Origin: Hydrogenispora ethanolica
GTDB lineage: Bacteria; Bacillota; UBA4882; UBA8346
Direction of reading: 5' to 3'
NCBI RefSeq assembly: GCF_004340685.1
Contig: NZ_SLUN01000044.1
Location: forward strand, 1-45,805
Length of the DNA stretch: 45,805 bases
Below the pieces are notes generated by a model that ran no database searches, was not told the origin of the DNA, and worked only from the letters and a program-made list of their open reading frames with translations. A program made the translations under genes and the position numbers. Position 1 is the first letter of the stretch. Each line of letters begins with the position of its first letter. Below are positions 41,392 through 45,805 of the stretch, piece by piece.

Positions 41392-41704
41392 ACTCTTTTC
41401 CTCCTTTTTTGATGCGGACAATCCCCGCCCGGTTCCGGGACGGAATCCTGCCGTTGTATAAAGTTTCGAATGGCTTTATTAGTTTTTTGTTTAATATCAG
41501 GCGGCCGGCCGTGAATTTCGGGAAAATTGTAGAGCGGAGTCTTGCGCTTCCGGCGCGGACCCTTGGGCCGCGGCCATGGCGGGATGGAGGATCATCCGGT
41601 ATAAACTGGGAGAGATTTTTAGATAATAATCAAGAAAGGCCCTTCCGGAAAGGCTTCCGGCGGGTGAATTTGGGGATGCCTAACTATCTGGACAGGATGG
41701 ATTC
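41392..41704. other. divergent intergenic region upstream of flgD
   Basis: It holds the promoter(s) for the leftward flagellar operon and for the rightward membrane protein gene. On the minus strand TATACA lies near 41459-41454, about 65 bp before flgD. On the plus strand TATAAA lies near 41602. Neither has a good -35 box. Small GC palindromes are present (CCCGGTTCCGGG-like near 41430 and CCTTCCGGAAAGG near 41641). No gene recognised. Confidence 0.4.
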
Positions 41705-42172
41705 ATGATCGGTAAAGAGATCTTCTTTTTCTACAAAGCGCTCATCTTTTCAGCGGCCGCACTGCTGTTGATTCCCAAGCCTTCCTATAAAAAGTATTTT
41801 ATGTACGGTCTACTCTTTGGCGGTATCGGCGACATCCTGGTGATCATGATCTTTGGAAAGCTATTGCACCTTTTTGAGTATCAGAACCTGGGCATTTTCA
41901 ACATCGCTGATTCCTTCTCATTCTGGACGCCGTGGGCCTGGATCGCCACATTTGCCTATTTCCTTTACCTTTTGCCCGTCCGCAAGCTTTTCTTGGCCCT
42001 TTACATCCTGGAATTCGCCTTTTTCGGCCACACCGTGGGAATAACCCTCTCCAACCTCGGCTTGTTTGAGTATCATGGCGGCTATCGTTATTGGGCGCCG
42101 GCAGTTTATGCGCTCTGGTTCTCCCTGGCCGCCTGGCTGTATATCCGCCTGGAAAAGCTGAAGCTGGAGTGA
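41705..42172 (+). CDS. small integral membrane protein of unknown function
   Basis: 155 aa with five predicted membrane segments and short connecting loops, rich in Phe, Leu and Trp. Notable motifs are IPKPSYKKYFMYGLLFGGIGDI and FNIADSFSFWTPWAW. The size and topology resemble uncharacterised five-TM proteins of Bacillota, but I cannot name the family with confidence. ATG follows AGGATGGATTC. It is followed, after 86 bp, by the SDR gene on the same strand. Confidence 0.7.
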   Translation: MIGKEIFFFYKALIFSAAALLLIPKPSYKKYFMYGLLFGGIGDILVIMIFGKLLHLFEYQNLGIFNIADSFSFWTPWAWIATFAYFLYLLPVRKLFLALYILEFAFFGHTVGITLSNLGLFEYHGGYRYWAPAVYALWFSLAAWLYIRLEKLKLE

Positions 42173-42258
42173 AAGGCTGCCCGGCTCCACGGAGGAAAAA
42201 ACGGTTCAGCAGCGAATAAGCTTCTCAGCGATGTTCTTTTGAGAGGGGCGATTTTGCA

Positions 42259-43278
42259 ATGAAGGTGTTATTTATCGGCGGGACCGGCGTCATCAGCGAG
42301 GGTGTGTCGCGGCTGGCGGTGGAACGGGGCATCGATCTGTATCTCCTGAACCGGGGCAACCGGAGCGCGCTCTTTCCGGAAGGGGCCCATTCCATCCGGG
42401 GCGATATCGACCAGCCCCGGGAGATTGCCGAGGCTTTGGGAAAGATGCATTTCGACGCCGTGGTCGACTGGATCGCTTTCACCCCGGAACAGGTGCGGCG
42501 GGATATTGAGCTTTTTCGGGACCGGACCGACCAGTATCTCTTCATCAGTTCGGCGTCGGCGTACCAGAAGCCGGTCGGCGATTACCTGATCACCGAGTCG
42601 ACGCCGCTGGCCAACCCCTATTGGCAGTATTCCCGGGACAAGATCGCCTGCGAGGAGGCGTTGCTGGAAGAATACCGCCAGAACGGCTTCCCGGTGACCA
42701 TCGTCCGTCCCTCCCTCACCTATGGCAATACCATGATTCCGGTCGGGGTCGATTGCTGGAAAAAACCCTGGACTTTCATTGACCGGATCCGCCGCGGCCA
42801 AAAGATCATCATCCACGGCGACGGGACCTCGCTCTGGGTGATGACGCATAATACCGATTTCGCCGGCGGCTTCCTGGGCTTGCTCGGCAACGGCAGGGCC
42901 ATCGGCCACGCCTTCCATATCACCTCCGACGAGGTGCTCACCTGGAATCAGATCTATGCCGCCATCGGCCGGGCGGCCGGGGTCGAGATTCGGGCGGTCC
43001 ATATCCCCTCCGACTTCCTGGCCGCCGTTTTTCCGGGCGGCGAGGGCAGCCTGATCGGCGACAAGGCGCAGAGCGTGGTCTTTGACAACAGCAAGATCAA
43101 GCGCTTCGTGCCCGGCTTCGCCGCCACCGTCCCTTTCGCGGCGGGTGTGAAAAGGTCCATCGCCTGGTTTGAGGCCCATCCCGAATACTGCGTGGTGGAT
43201 GAGGAATGGAACCGGCTGATCGACAAGATCATCGCCGCCTACGAAGGAGCCACCAACGCCGCAAAGAGTGGGTTTTGA
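42259..43278 (+). CDS. NAD-dependent epimerase/dehydratase (extended SDR)
   Basis: 339 aa. A Rossmann fold has the NAD(P) loop GGTGVIS at 7-13, close to the N-terminus as in extended SDRs. FISSASAY follows, and the probable catalytic pair is Y123-S-R-D-K127 (YSRDK). It probably modifies an NDP-sugar or related sugar, but the exact reaction is unknown. The protein resembles the NAD-dependent epimerase family found near sugar catabolic genes. ATG follows GAGAGGGG. A strong terminator follows at 43334. Confidence 0.85.
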   Translation: MKVLFIGGTGVISEGVSRLAVERGIDLYLLNRGNRSALFPEGAHSIRGDIDQPREIAEALGKMHFDAVVDWIAFTPEQVRRDIELFRDRTDQYLFISSASAYQKPVGDYLITESTPLANPYWQYSRDKIACEEALLEEYRQNGFPVTIVRPSLTYGNTMIPVGVDCWKKPWTFIDRIRRGQKIIIHGDGTSLWVMTHNTDFAGGFLGLLGNGRAIGHAFHITSDEVLTWNQIYAAIGRAAGVEIRAVHIPSDFLAAVFPGGEGSLIGDKAQSVVFDNSKIKRFVPGFAATVPFAAGVKRSIAWFEAHPEYCVVDEEWNRLIDKIIAAYEGATNAAKSGF

Positions 43279-43333
43279 GCAGGCGGATTGCCGCGGCGCC
43301 CGGCGCCGCTCCCGCTCCGGCCCAAAGTGCCTG

Positions 43334-43377
43334 AGAAAAAAACCATCCGGGGCTAATCATTCCCCGGATGGTTTTTC
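43334..43377. terminator. bidirectional terminator after the SDR gene
   Basis: A 12-bp stem AACCATCCGGGG/CCCCGGATGGTT (43341-43352 with 43362-43373), preceded by A5-7 and followed by T5. It works for the rightward SDR gene and could stop leftward transcription from bamA. Confidence 0.9.
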
Positions 43378-43415
43378 ATGGCTCGACGCTTTTCGATACG
43401 ATGGGCGAACCCGGA

Positions 43416-43548
43416 TTAAAAGCGTTGTGACAAACCCTGTCGAAGGCCAGGGTGAACACAAAAGCTCAGAAAGCAAGTGATAAAGTCGTTTTTTAATCCA
43501 TTGAAAGGATGATTTCCGAATTAGAGGACTTTATCACATGGCTTTTAA
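43416..43548 (-). mobile_element. 134-bp TTAA-bounded repeat element, copy 3
   Basis: Inverted relative to copies 1 and 2. It is in tandem with copy 4 and shares a TTAA with it (43545-43548). Its internal loop is nearly identical to that of copy 2 (TTCGGAAATCATCCTTTCAA type), while copy 4 resembles copy 1. One end-motif base differs (GTGACAAACC in place of GTGATAAACC). Confidence 0.8.
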
Positions 43549-43678
43549 AAGCGTTGTGATAAACCCTGGCCGAAGGTCAGGGTGAACACAAAAGCTCAGA
43601 AAAGCAAGTGATAAAGTCGTTTTAAATCTTTTTGCAAGCTGACTTCCGTTTCGAAAGACTTTATCACATGGCTTTTAA
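43545..43678 (-). mobile_element. 134-bp TTAA-bounded repeat element, copy 4
   Basis: Inverted orientation, adjoining copy 3 through a shared TTAA. Its internal loop matches copy 1 (TTGCAAAAAGAT type). The outer TTAA at 43675-43678 contains the bamA stop codon (43675-43677). The element is thus fused to the end of that gene, as copy 2 is to cheW. Confidence 0.8.
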
Positions 43679-45444
43679 AACATCTCTCCCATGCTGAAGA
43701 CCAGCTTGGTATCATGCTGAGAGTTCCAGGCCTGATCCAGGCGGATTACGCCGAGCATCGGGAGGTTGTAGCGCAGGCCGATCCCGTAATCCCAGGCGTT
43801 TGAGCTTCCGCCGTCGAGATTGCGGATCTGGCCGGCGTCGTAGAATAGGACGAACTCCAGGCTCTTATTGGAGGGCAACCTATAGCGCAGCTCGGTGTTG
43901 GCCATCAGATAGCGGTCGCCGATGAGACTCTGGGTCATCTCGCTGCTATACCGGCGGTCATTGAAGCCGCGCAGCCGGTTCATGCCGCCCAGGTATAAAG
44001 CGCTGAAGTCGGGATAATCCCCGGTGAGCACCACCGCCTGTAGGCGATTGCCCCAAACCAGATCGGGCGAGAAGGAATGGAACCATTTGCCCTCCAGGGT
44101 CCCTTTCTGATAATCGAAATCCCCGCCGAAGTACTGTCCGGCCACGGTATAATCGGTGGACCACTGGTAACCGCCGTCCACGAAATTACGGTCTTGATAC
44201 CTGAGTTTATTCTTGATCAGGCTCAGGCCGACCGAGTTGTCCCAGAATTCAATGTCCGAACCGCTGATGGGGGCTTTCTCGTCCTCGCTGGAGTCGGTAT
44301 AGATGTCGGGGATCGAGTCCCGCTGGACGCTCAATTTCACCTGGCCGCGCAGGTCTTTGCCGACCGGGCGTCCCAAGGACAGCGAGAGACCGGTCTCGAC
44401 CAGATGGATGTAGTAGGGGGTGCTGTCAGCGGGGTACCAGGTTTTCAGCGTCGAAGAGAAATAACTGTCGCTATTCCACATTGACAGGCTGAACGAGGTA
44501 TTCTTGTCATCGATCCAGGGCTCGGTAAAGGTGAAGCTGGCATTGTTCTCGCTTTCCGAATAATCGAGGTCGATCGCGATATTCTGGCCCAAGCCCATCA
44601 GATTCGCCTCCGAATATCCGAGGACCCCGCCGACTTCCCCGTCGTTCTCCCCAAAGCTGACCCCAAAGGAGAAACTGCCGGTCTGCGCCTCCTTGAAATC
44701 GAAGATCACGTCGTAGGCATCGGGCGTCGCGCTCTTTTCCAGGTGCGGATCGACGTTGTCGAACAGGCGCAGCCGCATCAGCGTCATGTAATCCTCTTTG
44801 AGCGCATTGTAATCGATGATCTCGCCCTCGCGAATCGTAAGCTCGCGCCGGACCACGATCTCCTTGGTCTTTTCCAGACCCCTGATGATGATCTTGCCGT
44901 ATTTGAACTCCACCAGCTCGACCTGGACAATGCCGTCGGCCGAGATTCCGACCCGGCTGGTCCGGGGCTCGATGAACAGCCCTTTCTTCTCCCGGCAGTC
45001 CCTCAGCGCCCTCGCCAGATCGTCCCGGAAAATGGCGGCGTTAAAGACCTCTCCGGGCTTTTGGGTGAAGAAGGGCTGCAATTCTTCGGGTCTCACCTTG
45101 GTGAGGCCCAGGAGCCGCACCTCTTTGAGCACCGGATTCTCGACCACTTGGAAGATGACCTTGATCCCATCCAGCAATCCCTCGGTCCGGATATGGACAT
45201 CCGAGAAATAGCCCAGGGCCAGAATGGCCTTGCCGTCGGCCTCGGCTTTCTGAGGATCGAAAGGCGCTCCGATCCGGGTATTGGAGATGGCGCCGAGGAT
45301 CTTTTCCGCGGGAACCTGCGCGTTGCCCTCGACATCGAACATGACCACATCGGGATTGGCTGCGGCCGCGGTCGGAGCAGCCCAAGCTCCGGCCATGCAA
45401 AGCATGAGGGCTAGGGTGACGAGTCCACTCAGTCGTTTCAACAT
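43675..45444 (-). CDS. bamA: Omp85/BamA-family outer-membrane protein
   Basis: 589 aa. A signal peptide (MLKRLSGLVTLALMLCMAGAWA) is followed by about three POTRA domains (roughly 32-103, 104-180, 181-255) and a 16-stranded type beta-barrel (about 260-589). The barrel carries the L6 motif RGF at 492-494 and ends in Phe, the outer-membrane insertion signature. BamA inserts barrel proteins into an outer membrane; TamA-like roles are possible. Proteobacterial BamA has five POTRAs; three is seen in other lineages. The presence proves an envelope with an outer membrane. ATG at 45444 follows AAGGGG. The stop lies in repeat copy 4. Confidence 0.9.
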   Translation of the reverse strand: MLKRLSGLVTLALMLCMAGAWAAPTAAAANPDVVMFDVEGNAQVPAEKILGAISNTRIGAPFDPQKAEADGKAILALGYFSDVHIRTEGLLDGIKVIFQVVENPVLKEVRLLGLTKVRPEELQPFFTQKPGEVFNAAIFRDDLARALRDCREKKGLFIEPRTSRVGISADGIVQVELVEFKYGKIIIRGLEKTKEIVVRRELTIREGEIIDYNALKEDYMTLMRLRLFDNVDPHLEKSATPDAYDVIFDFKEAQTGSFSFGVSFGENDGEVGGVLGYSEANLMGLGQNIAIDLDYSESENNASFTFTEPWIDDKNTSFSLSMWNSDSYFSSTLKTWYPADSTPYYIHLVETGLSLSLGRPVGKDLRGQVKLSVQRDSIPDIYTDSSEDEKAPISGSDIEFWDNSVGLSLIKNKLRYQDRNFVDGGYQWSTDYTVAGQYFGGDFDYQKGTLEGKWFHSFSPDLVWGNRLQAVVLTGDYPDFSALYLGGMNRLRGFNDRRYSSEMTQSLIGDRYLMANTELRYRLPSNKSLEFVLFYDAGQIRNLDGGSSNAWDYGIGLRYNLPMLGVIRLDQAWNSQHDTKLVFSMGEMF

Positions 45445-45559
45445 CAAAAAATTACCCCTTTCGGATATGAAATGGACGCGGGGTCAGAATTTTCCAATCT
45501 TCCTTTTTAACGGCAGACGATGCTGATAGTTCCCGCTCGTCCCCAATCAAACGGGATTC

Positions 45560-45593
45560 AAAGGAGCGGCTTCCCGCCGGCCGGCTCCTTTTT
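45560..45593 (+). terminator. terminator-like hairpin upstream of bamA
   Basis: AAAGGAGC (45560-45567) pairs with GCTCCTTT (45584-45591), followed by T-rich sequence on the plus strand. It stands in the leader of the leftward bamA gene, where the minus-strand tail has only T3. It therefore fits rightward transcription better, although no rightward gene is seen here. Confidence 0.5.
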
Positions 45594-45606
45594 CAACCGG
45601 TGATAC

Positions 45607-45668
45607 TGGTCGAAAAAGGGACCTATCCTCCCCTTCTTCCTTAACAAGGAAGGAGAGATATTCGACCA
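45607..45668. repeat. large hairpin in the bamA upstream region
   Basis: TGGTCGAA at 45607-45614 pairs with TTCGACCA at 45661-45668. An inner CTTCCTT/AAGGAAG hairpin and CTCC/GGAG pairing fill the loop. A leftward TATAAT box at 45702-45697 would place the hairpin in the bamA leader RNA. No known RNA family recognised. Confidence 0.5.
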
Positions 45669-45758
45669 AGACGTGTGCTTCATTCGTTCCATCCCCATTA
45701 TAGCTACTATCTATCTAGAAAATACTCCCGAGCATTAGAACCTTGACAAGCAAATAAG

Positions 45759-45805
45759 TCATGCAGCAGCCGGTTCAAGAATAACTTTGTAGCCTAGGCT
45801 TTCAA
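45759..45805 (-). CDS. C-terminal end of an unidentified gene, possibly a transposase (partial)
   Basis: The last 14 codons and stop of a leftward frame that enters from the right edge read ESLGYKVILEPAAA. Short LGYxVxLxPAA endings are common at the C-terminus of several insertion-sequence transposases, but 14 residues cannot prove it. The hairpins between this frame and bamA would fit an element's edge. Confidence 0.3.
   Translation of the reverse strand, partial: ESLGYKVILEPAAA

Overview
The window looks like chromosomal DNA of an anaerobic, motile, endospore-forming member of the Bacillota that has an outer membrane. Three independent gene sets support this. There is a complete gerA-gerB-gerC germinant receptor operon (23.2-26.8 kb). 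There is a low-GC-Gram-positive style flagellar filament and hook cluster (31.4-41.4 kb). There is an Omp85/BamA-type outer-membrane protein with signal peptide, POTRA domains, the RGF motif and a C-terminal Phe (43.7-45.4 kb). This combination is known from diderm sporeformers such as Negativicutes and Limnochordia/Hydrogenispora-like lineages. I cannot name the genus from the sequence alone.

0-14.7 kb is a carbohydrate region read mostly leftwards: a GH43 glycosidase with its own promoter, an enolase-superfamily sugar-acid dehydratase, a PaaI-type thioesterase, a 57-aa small protein and a YmaF-family His/Cys-rich protein. A long operon follows (ROK regulator, then FucI/AraA-type isomerase, ABC sugar-binding protein, two permeases, exported mutarotase, cytoplasmic sulfatase, class II aldolase). 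It ends in a strong terminator. The gene content suggests uptake and breakdown of a sulfated sugar. A second, cytoplasmic mutarotase (15.7 kb) has a similar AT-rich operator-like box upstream.

14.8-20.5 kb holds the most unusual material. A ~134-bp TTAA-bounded element with terminal inverted repeats occurs here twice and as a tandem pair at 43.4-43.7 kb. A 21-bp tandem repeat runs ten units. The leftward chain mpsC-like gene, cheW, chemoreceptor gene is interrupted by a repeated structured RNA motif (GUUGAAAAGRC, variable helix, GUUAAGGCAAC). The motif occurs three times in conserved form and once degenerate. Two of these copies are followed at once by an intrinsic terminator, which is the layout of a riboswitch or attenuator. 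I do not recognise it as a known family; it is my best candidate for an undescribed system.

20.9-31.1 kb contains a four-LysM protein, a DUF116 protein, the gerABC operon, a one-domain EamA transporter, a histidine kinase/response-regulator pair, and a divergent, very similar orphan response regulator. 31.4-41.4 kb holds flagellin (+) and, on the minus strand, flgD-flgE-flgK-flgK-flgL-fliD-fliT-like, with a tandem pair of flgK paralogues. The right end has a small membrane protein, an SDR epimerase-like protein, bamA, large hairpins, and the last codons of an unidentified gene that may be a transposase. No rRNA, tRNA or CRISPR array was seen.
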